Of a DNA stretch of 64,000 bases, positions 35,998 through 46,324 are shown in pieces. Source of the DNA: Pseudomonas sp. TNT3 (GTDB lineage: Bacteria; Pseudomonadota; Gammaproteobacteria; Pseudomonadales; Pseudomonadaceae); contig NZ_WFGV02000002.1 in the NCBI RefSeq assembly GCF_010095445.2, positions 235,780 to 299,779 of the forward strand, read 5' to 3'. The position numbers were made by a program, and so were the translations under genes. How positions within the stretch are numbered: the first letter of the stretch is position 1; each line of letters starts with the position of its first letter. The notes below the pieces were generated by a model. It was not told the DNA's origin and did no database searches. It saw nothing but the letters and a program-made list of their open reading frames with translations.

Positions 35998-37371
35998 TTA
36001 GAAAAAGCTCAGCCCCACGTGAAACAGCTTCTCCACGTCGCGAATATGCTTTTTATCCACAAGGAACAGAATCACATGGTCGCCCGTTTCGATCACCGTG
36101 TCGTCATGGGCAATGATCACTTCTTCATCACGAATGATTGCCCCGATAGTCGTGCCCGGTGGCAGGCCGATGTTCTCGATGGCCTTGCCAATCACTTTGC
36201 TCGACTTTGCATCGCCATGGGCAATCGCCTCGATGGCTTCCGCCGCCCCCCGACGCAATGAATGCACGCTGACGATATCGCCGCGACGCACGTGGGCGAG
36301 CAAGGTGCCGATGGTGGCCAGCTGCGGGCTGATGGCGATGTCGATATCGCCGCCCTGGATCAGATCCACGTAGGCCGGGTTGTTGATGATGGTCATCACC
36401 TTCTTCGCACCCAGACGTTTAGCCAGTAGCGAAGACATGATGTTGGCTTCGTCGTCGTTGGTCAGGGCCAGGAAGAGATCTGCGTCTGCAATATTTTCTT
36501 CGAGCAGCAAATCGCGGTCCGAGGCGCTGCCCTGCAACACGACCGTGCTGTCCAGGGTGTCGGACAGATGGCGGCAGCGGGTCGGGTTCATCTCGATGAT
36601 CTTGACCTGATAGCGGCTCTCGATGGCCTCGGCCAGACGCTCACCGATTTGCCCGCCACCGGCGATAACGATGCGCTTGTAGGTTTCATCAAGGCGGCGC
36701 ATTTCGCTCATCACCGCGCGAATGTTCGCTTTGGCGGCAATGAAAAAAACTTCGTCATCCGCTTCGATCACGGTGTCGCCTTGGGGCAAAATCGGTCGGT
36801 CACGACGGAAAATCGCAGCGACGCGGGTTTCCACATTCGGCATGTGCTCACGCAGTTGCCGCAGTTGTTGACCCACCAAAGGTCCGCCGTAGTAAGCCTT
36901 CACGGCCACCAACTGCGCCTTGCCTTCAGCGAAGTCGATTACCTGCAACGCGCCCGGATGCTGGATCAGACGCTTGATGTAATTGGTGACCACTTGTTCC
37001 GGGCTGATCAGCACGTCCACCGGAATCGCTTCGTTGTCGAACAGTTCGGCGCGTGTGAGGTACGCGGCTTCACGGACACGGGCAATCTTGGTCGGCGTAT
37101 GGAACAGGGTGTGGGCAACCTGGCAGGCCACCATGTTGGTTTCGTCGCTGTTGGTCACGGCCACCAGCATGTCGGCGTCGTCCGCGCCGGCCTGACGCAG
37201 CACCGTTGGCAGCGAGCCGCGGCCTTGCACGGTTCGAATGTCCAGCCGGTCACCGAGGTCACGCAGGCGTTCGCTATCGGTATCGACCACGGTGATGTCG
37301 TTGGCTTCGCTGGCCAAGTGTTCCGCCAGCGAACCGCCGACCTGCCCTGCGCCGAGGATGATGATTTTCAT
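35998..37371 (-). CDS. trkA: Trk potassium uptake regulatory protein TrkA
   Basis: 457 residues. TrkA is the cytoplasmic, NAD-binding regulator of the Trk potassium transporters. The protein has two tandem RCK units: Rossmann motif [14 protein letters not shown] at residue 7 and [13 protein letters not shown] in the second half, each followed by an RCK_C domain. It starts [13 protein letters not shown]. It follows rsmB by 20 bp in the series def-fmt-rsmB-trkA, the common gammaproteobacterial order. A perfect DnaA box lies at 36053-36061. Confidence 0.97.
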   Translation of the reverse strand: MKIIILGAGQVGGSLAEHLASEANDITVVDTDSERLRDLGDRLDIRTVQGRGSLPTVLRQAGADDADMLVAVTNSDETNMVACQVAHTLFHTPTKIARVREAAYLTRAELFDNEAIPVDVLISPEQVVTNYIKRLIQHPGALQVIDFAEGKAQLVAVKAYYGGPLVGQQLRQLREHMPNVETRVAAIFRRDRPILPQGDTVIEADDEVFFIAAKANIRAVMSEMRRLDETYKRIVIAGGGQIGERLAEAIESRYQVKIIEMNPTRCRHLSDTLDSTVVLQGSASDRDLLLEENIADADLFLALTNDDEANIMSSLLAKRLGAKKVMTIINNPAYVDLIQGGDIDIAISPQLATIGTLLAHVRRGDIVSVHSLRRGAAEAIEAIAHGDAKSSKVIGKAIENIGLPPGTTIGAIIRDEEVIIAHDDTVIETGDHVILFLVDKKHIRDVEKLFHVGLSFF

Positions 37372-37391
37372 CCAGTCACTCCTTAAACCGG

Positions 37392-38702
37392 TTAACCGCG
37401 CGCGGCGGCGATCTTGATCAGCTTGGCGTAGTAGAAACCGTCGTGCCCACCTTGCTGCGCCAGCAATTGGCGACCATGGGGCTGCTTGATGCCGGCCGCT
37501 GTGGCGAGATCCAGCTCGCGGGCACCTGGTGTGCGAGCCAGGAAAGCCTCGATCACTTCGGTGTTCTCAGTGGGTAGCGTGGAGCAGGTGGCGTACAGAA
37601 GAATTCCGCCCACTTCCAGGGTGATCCACATGGCGTCCAGCAACTCGCCCTGAAGGACCGCCAATGCTGCGATGTCGTCGGGTTGGCGAGTCAGCTTGAT
37701 GTCCGGGTGGCGACGGATTACGCCAGTCGCCGAGCACGGTGCGTCGAGCAGGATGCGCTGGAACGGCTTGCCGTCCCACCAGGTAGCCGTGTCACGGCCG
37801 TCGGCAGCGATCAGTTCCGCGCTCAGTCCCAGGCGTGCAAGGTTTTCCCGCACGCGCACCAGGCGCTTGGCTTCCAGGTCTACCGCCACAACTCCTGCAA
37901 GTGCAGGCTCGGCTTCAAGAATGTGGCAGGTCTTGCCCCCCGGTGCGCAGCAGGCGTCGAGTACTCGTTGGCCCGGGGCCAGATCCAGCAGATCGGCAGC
38001 CAGCTGTGCCGCTTCGTCCTGCACGCTGATCCAGCCTTCGGCGAAACCCGGAAGACTGCGCACGTCGGCCGCTGCGTCGAGGATGATGCCGTCCTGGCTG
38101 TATACGCACGCGCTGGCAGCAATGCCGGCGTCACTCAGCAAACCGAGATACGCGTCACGGGAGTGGTGGCGGCGGTTGACCCGCAGAATCATCGGTGGAT
38201 GAGCGTTGTTCGCGGCACAAATCGCTTCCCATTGTTCAGGCCAGAACGCCTTGAGGGATTTTTGCAGCCAGCGCGGATGGGCGGTTCGCACTACCGGGTC
38301 GTGTTCCAGTTCAGCTAGCAACGCTTCACTTTCGCGTTGGGCGCGGCGCAGAACGGCGTTGAGCAAAGCCTTCGCCCACGGCTTTTTCAATTTGTCGGCG
38401 CAACCGACAGTTTCGCCGATGGCCGCGTGGGCCGGGACGCGGGTGTAAAGCAGTTGGTAGAGACCGACCAACAACAGCGCTTCGACATCGGCGTCTGCTG
38501 CCTTGAAGGGTTTCTGCAATAGCTTGGCTGCCAGTGCGGACAAACGCGGCTGCCAGCGAGCGGTTCCGAACGCCAGGTCCTGGGTGAAACCACGGTCGCG
38601 GTCTTCAACCTTGTCCATCTGCGTCGGCAGCGAACTGTTGAGCGAGGCTTTTCCGTTCAGAACAGCAGCCAGTGCCTTGGCGGCGGCCAGACGCGGGTTC
38701 AT
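37392..38702 (-). CDS. rsmB: 16S rRNA (cytosine967-C5)-methyltransferase
   Basis: 436 residues. RsmB methylates C5 of C967 in 16S rRNA. An N-terminal NusB-like RNA-binding domain (about 1-140) precedes the methyltransferase domain with the SAM motif [15 protein letters not shown], the DAPCSATG motif IV cysteine and the [10 protein letters not shown] motif VI cysteine (the catalytic nucleophile). Its start overlaps the fmt stop by 4 bp (ATGA). Confidence 0.97.
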   Translation of the reverse strand: MNPRLAAAKALAAVLNGKASLNSSLPTQMDKVEDRDRGFTQDLAFGTARWQPRLSALAAKLLQKPFKAADADVEALLLVGLYQLLYTRVPAHAAIGETVGCADKLKKPWAKALLNAVLRRAQRESEALLAELEHDPVVRTAHPRWLQKSLKAFWPEQWEAICAANNAHPPMILRVNRRHHSRDAYLGLLSDAGIAASACVYSQDGIILDAAADVRSLPGFAEGWISVQDEAAQLAADLLDLAPGQRVLDACCAPGGKTCHILEAEPALAGVVAVDLEAKRLVRVRENLARLGLSAELIAADGRDTATWWDGKPFQRILLDAPCSATGVIRRHPDIKLTRQPDDIAALAVLQGELLDAMWITLEVGGILLYATCSTLPTENTEVIEAFLARTPGARELDLATAAGIKQPHGRQLLAQQGGHDGFYYAKLIKIAAARG

Positions 38703-39658
38703 TGAGCGTCCGCCACTTGACCAAGCACCGTGCCGACGGCGAATTTCTCACGACGGCTGTTGAAGAAGTCGCTGAAGTTCAGCGCCTTGCCGCCGGGCAA
38801 TTGCAGACGGGTCAGGCACAGCGCCTGTTCACCGCACGCGACGATCAAGCCATCTTTGCTGGCACCGAGAATTTCTCCGGGTGCGCCCTTCCCTTCGACG
38901 AGGCTTGCGGCCAGCACTTTCAGTGCTTCGCCATTGAGCGTGCTGTGGGTAATCGGCCACGGATTGAAGGCGCGAACCAGGCGCTCCAGCTCAACGGCTG
39001 GGCGGCTCCAATCGATGCGTGCTTCGTCCTTGTTCAGTTTGTGCGCGTAGGTGGCGAGGCTGTCGTCCTGCACTTCGCCGACCAGCGTACCGGCAGCGAG
39101 ACCGGCAATCGCCTGCAGGACTGCCGGTGGGCCAAGTTCAGCCAGACGGTCGTGGAGACTGCCGCCCGTGTCCTGCGCCGTGATCGGTGTAATGGCTTTG
39201 AGCAGCATTGGCCCGGTATCGAGGCCCAGTTCCATGCGCATCACGGTCACGCCACTTTCGCTGTCGCCGGCTTCAACGGCACGCTGGATCGGTGCCGCTC
39301 CGCGCCAGCGCGGCAGCAAGGACGCGTGACTGTTGATACAACCCAGACGCGGAATATCCAGCACCACTTGCGGCAGGATCAAACCGTAGGCCACCACCAC
39401 CAGCAAATCCGGCTTGAGCGCGGCCAGTTCTGCCTGAGCGTCTTCGTTGCGCAGGGTCGGTGGCTGCAACACCGGAATCTGGTTTTCCAGCGCGAGCTGC
39501 TTGACCGGGCTTGGCATCAGTTTTTGCCCACGGCCCGCCGGACGATCCGGCTGGGTGTAGACCGCAACGATCTCGTAGGGGCTGTCGAGCAGGGCCTTGA
39601 GGTGTTCGGCGGCGAATTCCGGGGTGCCGGCAAAGACGATGCGCAGTGGCTCAGTCAT
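38699..39658 (-). CDS. fmt: Methionyl-tRNA formyltransferase
   Basis: 319 residues from the ATG at 39658 ([20 protein letters not shown]). Fmt formylates initiator methionyl-tRNA using 10-formyltetrahydrofolate. The catalytic region [19 protein letters not shown] carries the Asn-His pair, and the C-terminal OB-fold region is present. It lies 57 bp after def; a hairpin (39680-39703) separates them. A longer frame beginning 13 codons upstream is not conserved. Confidence 0.97.
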   Translation of the reverse strand: MTEPLRIVFAGTPEFAAEHLKALLDSPYEIVAVYTQPDRPAGRGQKLMPSPVKQLALENQIPVLQPPTLRNEDAQAELAALKPDLLVVVAYGLILPQVVLDIPRLGCINSHASLLPRWRGAAPIQRAVEAGDSESGVTVMRMELGLDTGPMLLKAITPITAQDTGGSLHDRLAELGPPAVLQAIAGLAAGTLVGEVQDDSLATYAHKLNKDEARIDWSRPAVELERLVRAFNPWPITHSTLNGEALKVLAASLVEGKGAPGEILGASKDGLIVACGEQALCLTRLQLPGGKALNFSDFFNSRREKFAVGTVLGQVADAQ

Positions 39659-39679
39659 GGGAGCAATCTCTGAAAAGAA

Positions 39680-39703
39680 AAAGGCTTGCCGCAGCAAGCC
39701 TTT
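39680..39703 (-). terminator. Hairpin between def and fmt (possible attenuator)
   Basis: A perfect 10-bp stem AAAGGCTTGC / GCAAGCCTTT with a CGCA loop, between two genes that are normally co-transcribed. On the minus strand it is followed by TTTCTTTTC, a weak U-rich tail, so partial termination or RNA processing is possible. Confidence 0.6.
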
Positions 39704-39715
39704 GAAAGGAGGGCA

Positions 39716-40222
39716 TCAAGCGTTCTGGCGATGGAGCTTTTCCAGTTTCTTCTTGATTCGGTCGCGTTTGAGGTTGGACAGGTAATCAACGAACAATTTG
39801 CCATTGAGGTGGTCGCATTCGTGCTGGATGCACACGGCGAGCAGGCCTTCGGCAATCAGTTCGTATGGCTGGCCGTCGCGATCCAGGGCCTTGACCTTGA
39901 CCTTCTGTGGGCGATCGACGTTTTCGTAGAAGCCTGGTACCGAGAGGCAACCCTCCTGATACTGCTCCATCTCGTCGGTCAGGGATTCGAACTCGGGGTT
40001 GATGAACACCCGGGGTTCCGTGCGGTCTTCGGAGAGGTCCATCACGACGATACGTTTGTGCACGTTGACCTGGGTCGCGGCGAGGCCGATGCCTGGCGCT
40101 TCATACATTGTTTCAAACATGTCGTCGACCAACTGACGCACTTCGTCGTCCACTACGGCCACAGGTTTGGCGATAGTGCGCAGGCGCGAGTCGGGAAATT
40201 CGAGGATGTCTAAAATGGCCAT
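39716..40222 (-). CDS. def: Peptide deformylase
   Basis: 168 residues. Def removes the formyl group from nascent proteins. All three motifs are present: GIGLAATQV (motif 1), EGCLSVPG (motif 2, metal-binding Cys) and QHECDHLNG (motif 3, HExxH type). It starts [20 protein letters not shown]. It is the first gene of def-fmt-rsmB-trkA and is divergent from the LysM gene. Confidence 0.97.
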   Translation of the reverse strand: MAILDILEFPDSRLRTIAKPVAVVDDEVRQLVDDMFETMYEAPGIGLAATQVNVHKRIVVMDLSEDRTEPRVFINPEFESLTDEMEQYQEGCLSVPGFYENVDRPQKVKVKALDRDGQPYELIAEGLLAVCIQHECDHLNGKLFVDYLSNLKRDRIKKKLEKLHRQNA

Positions 40223-40389
40223 AAGCTTATTTGCTGCACGTGTGAGGTAAAGTCGGGTCGATGGCCTGGCGGGTCCGAAGATGCAGGCTACCGTTGTGAA
40301 GCGTAGCTCCCTTTTCTCTCAAGAGTCGGGAGCGAGCCACGAGGGCTCTGGCGTTTCACGCGAACGCACATAATAAAGGGATTCACCGC
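40223..40389. promoter_or_regulatory. Divergent promoter region between def and the LysM gene
   Basis: This 167-bp gap must hold the promoters for both flanking genes. I see an inverted repeat GCTCCC (40306-40311) / GGGAGC (40328-40333), but no clear pair of -35 and -10 elements. Confidence 0.35.
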
Positions 40390-41415
40390 ATGAGGAAATC
40401 ACTACTCGCCCTGCTCCTTCTGGCCTCGGCCGGTTTGGCACATGGGCAAGTGCAACTCAGGGAAGGTTTTCCACAGCAATACACAGTGGTGGCTGGAGAC
40501 ACACTCTGGGACATATCGGGAAAATTCCTCCGTGAACCGTGGAAATGGCCAGAGCTGTGGCAGGCCAATCCCCAGATCGAAAACCCCAATCTTATTTATC
40601 CCGGCGATTCGCTTTCGCTGGTCTACGTCAACGGCCAGCCGCGCCTGACCCTCAATCGCGGGGCCTCCAGGGGCACCATCAAGTTGTCGCCGCGCATCCG
40701 CAGTTCGCCGGTGGCGGAGGCCATTCCGAGCATTCCACTGCAGTCGATCAACAGCTTCCTGCTCAGCAATCGCATCGTCGACAAGGCTGAAGACTTCGAC
40801 AAGGCGCCCTACATCGTCGCTGGCGATGCGGAGCGCGTGCTCAGTGGCAACGGCGACCGGATTTTCGCTCGCGGCCATTTCGATCCGAACCAGCCGGTGT
40901 ACGGCATCTTCCGTCAGGGCAAGGTCTACACCGATCCGGACAGCAAGGAATTTCTGGGCATTAACGCGGACGACATCGGCGGCGGCGAGATTGTGGCCAC
41001 CGAGGGCGATGTCGCTACCCTCGCCGTGCAACGCACCACGCAGGAAATACGCCTCGGTGATCGATTGTTCAGCGGCGAAGAACGATCGATCAACTCGACG
41101 TTCATGCCCAGCTCGCCAAAAAGTGAAATCAACGGCTTGATCATCGATGTGCCACGCGGCGTCACGCAGATTGGCGCGATGGATGTGGTCACGCTCAACA
41201 AGGGTCAGCGCGATGGTCTGGCGGAAGGCAACGTCCTGGTGGTGATGAAAACCGGTGAAACCGTACGGGACCGGATCACGGGACAACCCTTGAAAATCCC
41301 TGATGAGCGTGCCGGTTTGCTTATGGTATTTCGCACCTACGACAAGCTTAGCTATGGATTGGTCCTGAATGCATCGCGCTCTTTGGCGGTGATGGACAAG
41401 GTGCGAAATCCTTAG
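40390..41415 (+). CDS. Secreted LysM-domain protein
   Basis: 341 residues. A signal peptide (MRKSLLALLLLASAGLAHG) is followed by one LysM domain at about residues 30-80 (QYTVVAGDTLWDISGKFL, NLIYPGDSLSLV), which binds peptidoglycan. The remaining 260 residues have no motif that I recognise. Proteins of this form beside dprA are common in pseudomonads, and the location suggests a periplasmic or cell-wall role; the function is not established. It converges on nothing and leads towards dprA, 79 bp downstream. Confidence 0.88.
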   Translation: MRKSLLALLLLASAGLAHGQVQLREGFPQQYTVVAGDTLWDISGKFLREPWKWPELWQANPQIENPNLIYPGDSLSLVYVNGQPRLTLNRGASRGTIKLSPRIRSSPVAEAIPSIPLQSINSFLLSNRIVDKAEDFDKAPYIVAGDAERVLSGNGDRIFARGHFDPNQPVYGIFRQGKVYTDPDSKEFLGINADDIGGGEIVATEGDVATLAVQRTTQEIRLGDRLFSGEERSINSTFMPSSPKSEINGLIIDVPRGVTQIGAMDVVTLNKGQRDGLAEGNVLVVMKTGETVRDRITGQPLKIPDERAGLLMVFRTYDKLSYGLVLNASRSLAVMDKVRNP

Positions 41416-41440
41416 CCTGCTCCACAAGTTACCAACAGAG

Positions 41441-41470
41441 TTATCCACAGCTTATTCCCGTTTTAACGGG
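41441..41470. promoter_or_regulatory. DnaA box and small palindrome upstream of dprA
   Basis: A perfect TTATCCACA at 41441-41449 is followed by the palindrome CCCGTTTTAACGGG at 41457-41470, both within the 79-bp gap between the LysM gene and dprA. The palindrome could be a weak terminator or operator. Confidence 0.45.
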
Positions 41471-41494
41471 GCTCATAACGATCAAGGATGATCC

Positions 41495-42595
41495 ATGAAA
41501 CTGCCAGCCGTGACACCAGTATCCCCGGCGGAACTGGAAGCCCGTTTACGCCTGCACCGTTTGCCTGAACTCGGTCCTGTGCGATTCAAGAAACTGCTCG
41601 AAGCCTTCGGTTCGGCGTCCAAAGCGCTTGGCGCGCCGGCGAGTGCCTGGAAGTCCCTGGGTTTGCCTTTTGCTTGTGCAGAGGCTCGTCGAGCCGTTGA
41701 AGTTCGTGACGGCGCCAGTCATGCATTGGCCTGGTTAGAGCGTCCGGGCCAGCATTTACTGATGTGGGACCAGCCTGACTACCCGGCGTTGCTGGCCGAA
41801 ATCAGCGATGCGCCTCCTCTGCTGTTCGTGGCAGGTGATCCGGGCATTCTGGAAAAGCCTCAGTTGGCGATGGTGGGCAGCCGTCGTGCATCACGTCCGG
41901 GGATGGACACGGCCGCAGCGTTTTCTCGAAGCCTGGCCGGGGCCGGTTTTGTGATTACCAGTGGCCTGGCGTTGGGGATTGATGCCGCGGCGCACCAAGC
42001 GGCGGTCGATGTCGGTGGTCGAACGGTCGGGGTACTTGGCACGGGTCTTGAAAAGTTTTATCCACAGCGCAATCAACGCCTGGCGGATGCCATGATTGCG
42101 TCGGGCAGCGCGGTCGTTTCGGAGTTCCCGCTGGACGCCGGACCCACCGCCAGCAACTTCCCCCGGCGCAACCGAATCATCAGCGGTTTATCCCTCGGCG
42201 TGCTGGTGGTCGAGGCGAGTGTTGCCAGCGGTTCGTTGATCACCGCGAGACTGGCGGCGGAGCAAGGTCGCGAGGTGTATGCGATTCCAGGATCGATTCA
42301 TCATCCCGGTGCCAAGGGATGTCACCAACTGATCCGCGACGGTGCGGTGCTGGTTGAAACCATTGAGCACATTCTTGAAGCGTTACGCGGCTGGCAACAA
42401 TTGCCGTTATCTTCAGAGACACCGCCCGTGAGTCATCCATTGCTTATCCTGCTCCATGCGGCGCCGCACACCAGTGAGGCGCTATCCATCAGCAGCGGCT
42501 GGGCTTTGCCGAAAGTGCTGGCTGCTTTGACGGAGCTGGAAATGGATGGCAGGGCCGTTTGTGAAAGCGGGCGCTGGTTTGCGCGGGTGAGCTAG
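41495..42595 (+). CDS. dprA: DNA-processing protein DprA (Smf)
   Basis: 366 residues. DprA binds incoming single-stranded DNA and loads RecA during natural transformation; it is widespread also in species not known to be competent. The Rossmann-like core has SGLALGIDAAAHQAAV, GSLITARLAAEQGREVYAIPGS, and a C-terminal winged-helix region follows (residues about 305-366). A perfect DnaA box lies at 42058-42066. It is followed by tsaC, 54 bp downstream. Confidence 0.95.
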   Translation: MKLPAVTPVSPAELEARLRLHRLPELGPVRFKKLLEAFGSASKALGAPASAWKSLGLPFACAEARRAVEVRDGASHALAWLERPGQHLLMWDQPDYPALLAEISDAPPLLFVAGDPGILEKPQLAMVGSRRASRPGMDTAAAFSRSLAGAGFVITSGLALGIDAAAHQAAVDVGGRTVGVLGTGLEKFYPQRNQRLADAMIASGSAVVSEFPLDAGPTASNFPRRNRIISGLSLGVLVVEASVASGSLITARLAAEQGREVYAIPGSIHHPGAKGCHQLIRDGAVLVETIEHILEALRGWQQLPLSSETPPVSHPLLILLHAAPHTSEALSISSGWALPKVLAALTELEMDGRAVCESGRWFARVS

Positions 42596-42649
42596 GTTTT
42601 ACAGGGAAGAACGGTAAACTGCGCAGAGCCTTATTCCGGAGAGTTTTTC

Positions 42650-43207
42650 ATGGTCAACAGTTGGCGTGTGCAACAAGCCGCGCAAGCCGTTCGCGCAGGA
42701 GCGGTCATTGCCTATCCAACCGAAGCGGTGTGGGGTCTGGGATGCGATCCGTGGGACCAACAAGCGGTACAGCGGCTCCTGATGATCAAGGGCCGGTCCA
42801 TGGAAAAGGGACTGATTCTGGTGGCCGACAACATTCGGCAGTTCGACTTTCTTTTCGAAGACTTCCCAGAGCTGTGGATGGACCGCATGGCCAGCACTTG
42901 GCCGGGCCCTAATACCTGGCTGGTGCCGCATCAGAACCTGTTGCCCCAGTGGATTACCGGCGTGCATGAAACCGTGGCGCTGCGCGTCAGTGATCACCCG
43001 CAGGTCAGGGATTTGTGTTCGCTGGTCGGGCCGTTGGTGTCGACCTCGGCAAACCCGCAAGGCAGGCCGGCGGCGCGTACGCGGATTCGCGTCGAGCAGT
43101 ATTTCCGTGGGCAGGTTGATCTGGTCCTGGGCGGAAACCTCGGCGGGCGCAAGAACCCGAGCGTCATTCGGGACCTGGCCACCGGGCATGTTGTGCGCCC
43201 GGATTGA
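42650..43207 (+). CDS. tsaC: Threonylcarbamoyl-AMP synthase (TsaC/YrdC/RimN)
   Basis: 185 residues. TsaC makes threonylcarbamoyl-AMP from threonine, bicarbonate and ATP, the first step in the t6A37 tRNA modification. The motifs [29 protein letters not shown] and [14 protein letters not shown] are those of the YrdC fold. Length is that of the short TsaC form. It follows dprA and precedes a REP pair at the convergent end with the oxidoreductase gene. Confidence 0.95.
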   Translation: MVNSWRVQQAAQAVRAGAVIAYPTEAVWGLGCDPWDQQAVQRLLMIKGRSMEKGLILVADNIRQFDFLFEDFPELWMDRMASTWPGPNTWLVPHQNLLPQWITGVHETVALRVSDHPQVRDLCSLVGPLVSTSANPQGRPAARTRIRVEQYFRGQVDLVLGGNLGGRKNPSVIRDLATGHVVRPD

Positions 43208-43222
43208 GACCGAGTCATCGTT

Positions 43223-43313
43223 CATCGCTGGCAAGCCAGCTCCCACAGGATTTTGGTCGTCCACATAGCATGTTTACGACACTGAATCCGTGGGAGCTGG
43301 CTTGCCAGCGATG
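43223..43313. repeat. REP-type inverted pair between convergent tsaC and qor
   Basis: CATCGCTGGCAAGCCAGCTC (from 43223) and its exact reverse complement ending at 43313 form arms of about 26-28 bp, separated by about 34 bp. The GCTGGCAAGCCAGC core is a second REP variant compared with the GCGGGCAAGC type elsewhere in the window. It may act as a bidirectional terminator. Confidence 0.9.
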
Positions 43314-43319
43314 GCGTCT

Positions 43320-44297
43320 TCAAGGCAACAGAACAGTCGAACCCGTGGTACGCCGCGCTGACAACTCCGTCTGCGCCTTCGCCGCATCGGCCAAGGAATA
43401 TTTCTGGCTGATATCCACTTTCAACTTCCCGCTGATGATCATCTCGAACAGCTCGTCCGCCATGCGCTGCAGGTTTTCGGCGTTGTTGGCATAAGTGGCG
43501 AGCGTGGGACGGGTCACGTACAGCGAACCCTTCGCCGACAAAATCCCCAGATTCACGCCGTCTACCGCGCCCGACGCATTGCCGAAACTCACCACCAGGC
43601 CGCGAGGCGCAGCGCTGTCGAGCGATGTCAGCCAGGTGTCCTTGCCAACACCGTCATACACCACCGGGACTTTTTTGCCGTCGGTCAATTCCAGCACGCG
43701 CTGCGCTACGTTTTCGTGGCTGTAATCAATGGTCGCCCAAGCGCCATTCGCCTTCGCCAAGGCGGCTTTTTCCGGGGAGCTGACGGTGCCGATCAACTTC
43801 ACTCCCAAGGCTTTGGCCCACTGGCAGGCCAATGAACCCACACCACCCGCGGCAGCGTGGAAAAGAATGGTCTCGCCACTCTTGAGGTCATAGGTTTGGC
43901 GCAGCAGGTACTGGACGGTCAGTCCTTTAAGCATCACTCCGGCTGCCTGTTCGAAACTGATCGCATCAGGCAGGTGCACCAGATTGGCTTCCGGCAGTAC
44001 GTGCAGATCGCTGTAAGCGCCCAATGGGCCGCTGCCGTAGGCCACTCGATCACCGACCTTGAAACGGGTGACTTCACTGCCGACTGCCTCGACCACCCCC
44101 GCGCCTTCTGCGCCCAGGCCCGATGGCAGGGCCGGCGGTGCATACAGCCCGCTGCGGAAATAGGTGTCAATGAAGTTCAAGCCGATGGCCTTGTTGGCCA
44201 CGCGCACTTGCTGCGGGCCGGGTTCGGCGGGTTGGTAGTCGACGTACTCGAGCACTTCTGGTCCGCCGTGGGCGCGGAACTGGATACGTTTTGCCAT
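43320..44297 (-). CDS. qor: NAD(P)H:quinone oxidoreductase (zinc-free MDR family)
   Basis: 325 residues from the ATG at 44297 (MAKRIQFRAHGGPEVLEY). Family members reduce quinones with NADPH in the cytoplasm. The Rossmann motif AAAGGVGSLACQWAKALG and the Qor signature EGAGVVEAVGSEVTRFKVGD are visible, and zinc-binding cysteines are missing as expected. It is divergent from hemF with 172 bp between. An upstream frame extension of 14 codons is not conserved. Confidence 0.94.
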   Translation of the reverse strand: MAKRIQFRAHGGPEVLEYVDYQPAEPGPQQVRVANKAIGLNFIDTYFRSGLYAPPALPSGLGAEGAGVVEAVGSEVTRFKVGDRVAYGSGPLGAYSDLHVLPEANLVHLPDAISFEQAAGVMLKGLTVQYLLRQTYDLKSGETILFHAAAGGVGSLACQWAKALGVKLIGTVSSPEKAALAKANGAWATIDYSHENVAQRVLELTDGKKVPVVYDGVGKDTWLTSLDSAAPRGLVVSFGNASGAVDGVNLGILSAKGSLYVTRPTLATYANNAENLQRMADELFEMIISGKLKVDISQKYSLADAAKAQTELSARRTTGSTVLLP

Positions 44298-45384
<1,087 letters not shown>

Positions 45385-45397
45385 AGGAGCACTACCG

Positions 45398-46219
45398 ATG
45401 GACCGTTACGTCGTATTCGGCAACCCGATTGGCCACAGCAAGTCGCCATTGATCCATCGTCTGTTCGCTGAACAAACCGCGCAGCAATTGGACTACAGCA
45501 CCTCGCTGGCGCCGCTCGACGATTTTTCCGACTTTGCCCGGGCGTTTTTCCGTGAAGGTCGGGGTGCAAATGTCACGGTGCCCTTCAAGGAAGAGGCGTA
45601 TCGCCTTGCTGACAGCCTGACCGAGCGGGCACAACGGGCCGGTGCGGTGAACACCCTGAGCAAACTGGCCGATGGCACGTTGCTGGGTGACAACACCGAC
45701 GGCGCCGGGCTGGTGCGGGACCTGACGGTGAATGCCGGGTTCAGCCTCAAGGGCAAGCGCATTCTGTTGCTGGGCGCCGGTGGCGCGGTGCGTGGCGCGC
45801 TGGAGCCGTTGCTCGCTGAACAGCCTGCCTCTGTGATCATCGCCAACCGCACGGTGGAAAAAGCCGAGTTGCTAGCGGAGCTGTTTGACGATCTCGGACC
45901 GGTGTCGGCCAGTGGTTTTGATTGGTTGAAGGAATCGGTAGACCTCATCATCAACGCGACCTCCGCGAGCCTGTCAGGCGATGTCCCACCGATTGCCAGC
46001 AGCTTGATCGCGCCGGGCAAAACGGTGTGCTACGACATGATGTACGGCAAGGAACCGACTTCGTTCTGTCGCTGGGCCCAGGCGCATGGCGCGGCCGTGG
46101 CAATGGACGGGTTGGGGATGCTGGCAGAACAGGCGGCGGAAGCGTTCTACCTGTGGCGCGGCGTGCGCCCGGACACGGCGCCGGTGCTGGCTGAACTGCG
46201 CCGGCAATTGGCCGCGTAA
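45398..46219 (+). CDS. aroE: Shikimate dehydrogenase (NADP+)
   Basis: 273 residues. AroE reduces 3-dehydroshikimate to shikimate in aromatic amino-acid synthesis. The substrate-binding N-terminal domain starts [20 protein letters not shown] with [12 protein letters not shown] (the catalytic Lys); the NADP-binding motif [14 protein letters not shown] and NRTVEKAE follow. It is translated just after hemF and ends before a REP pair. Confidence 0.97.
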   Translation: MDRYVVFGNPIGHSKSPLIHRLFAEQTAQQLDYSTSLAPLDDFSDFARAFFREGRGANVTVPFKEEAYRLADSLTERAQRAGAVNTLSKLADGTLLGDNTDGAGLVRDLTVNAGFSLKGKRILLLGAGGAVRGALEPLLAEQPASVIIANRTVEKAELLAELFDDLGPVSASGFDWLKESVDLIINATSASLSGDVPPIASSLIAPGKTVCYDMMYGKEPTSFCRWAQAHGAAVAMDGLGMLAEQAAEAFYLWRGVRPDTAPVLAELRRQLAA

Positions 46220-46222
46220 TTC

Positions 46223-46314
46223 CTGTAGGAGCAAGGCTTACCCGCGATTCAGGCGCCGGGGTGTACCTGGTACCCCACCTTAACGTTCATCGCGGGCAAG
46301 CCTTGCGACTACAG
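46223..46314. repeat. REP-type inverted pair between convergent aroE and sulP
   Basis: CTGTAGGAGCAAGGCTTACC (46223-46242) and its near reverse complement ending CTACAG at 46314 (with TCGCGGGCAAGCC) are separated by about 43 bp. Same family as the element at 496-586. It fills the 105-bp gap between convergent genes. Confidence 0.88.
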
Positions 46315-46324
46315 AAACGTTGTT

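Noticed and set aside
36012..36027. A parS-like CCCACGTGAAACAG in trkA
   Set aside because: Only one half matches a ParB palindrome; the other half (AGCCC) does not. Other CACGTG cores (for example near 44660, 54560 and 60135) also lack the flanking arms.
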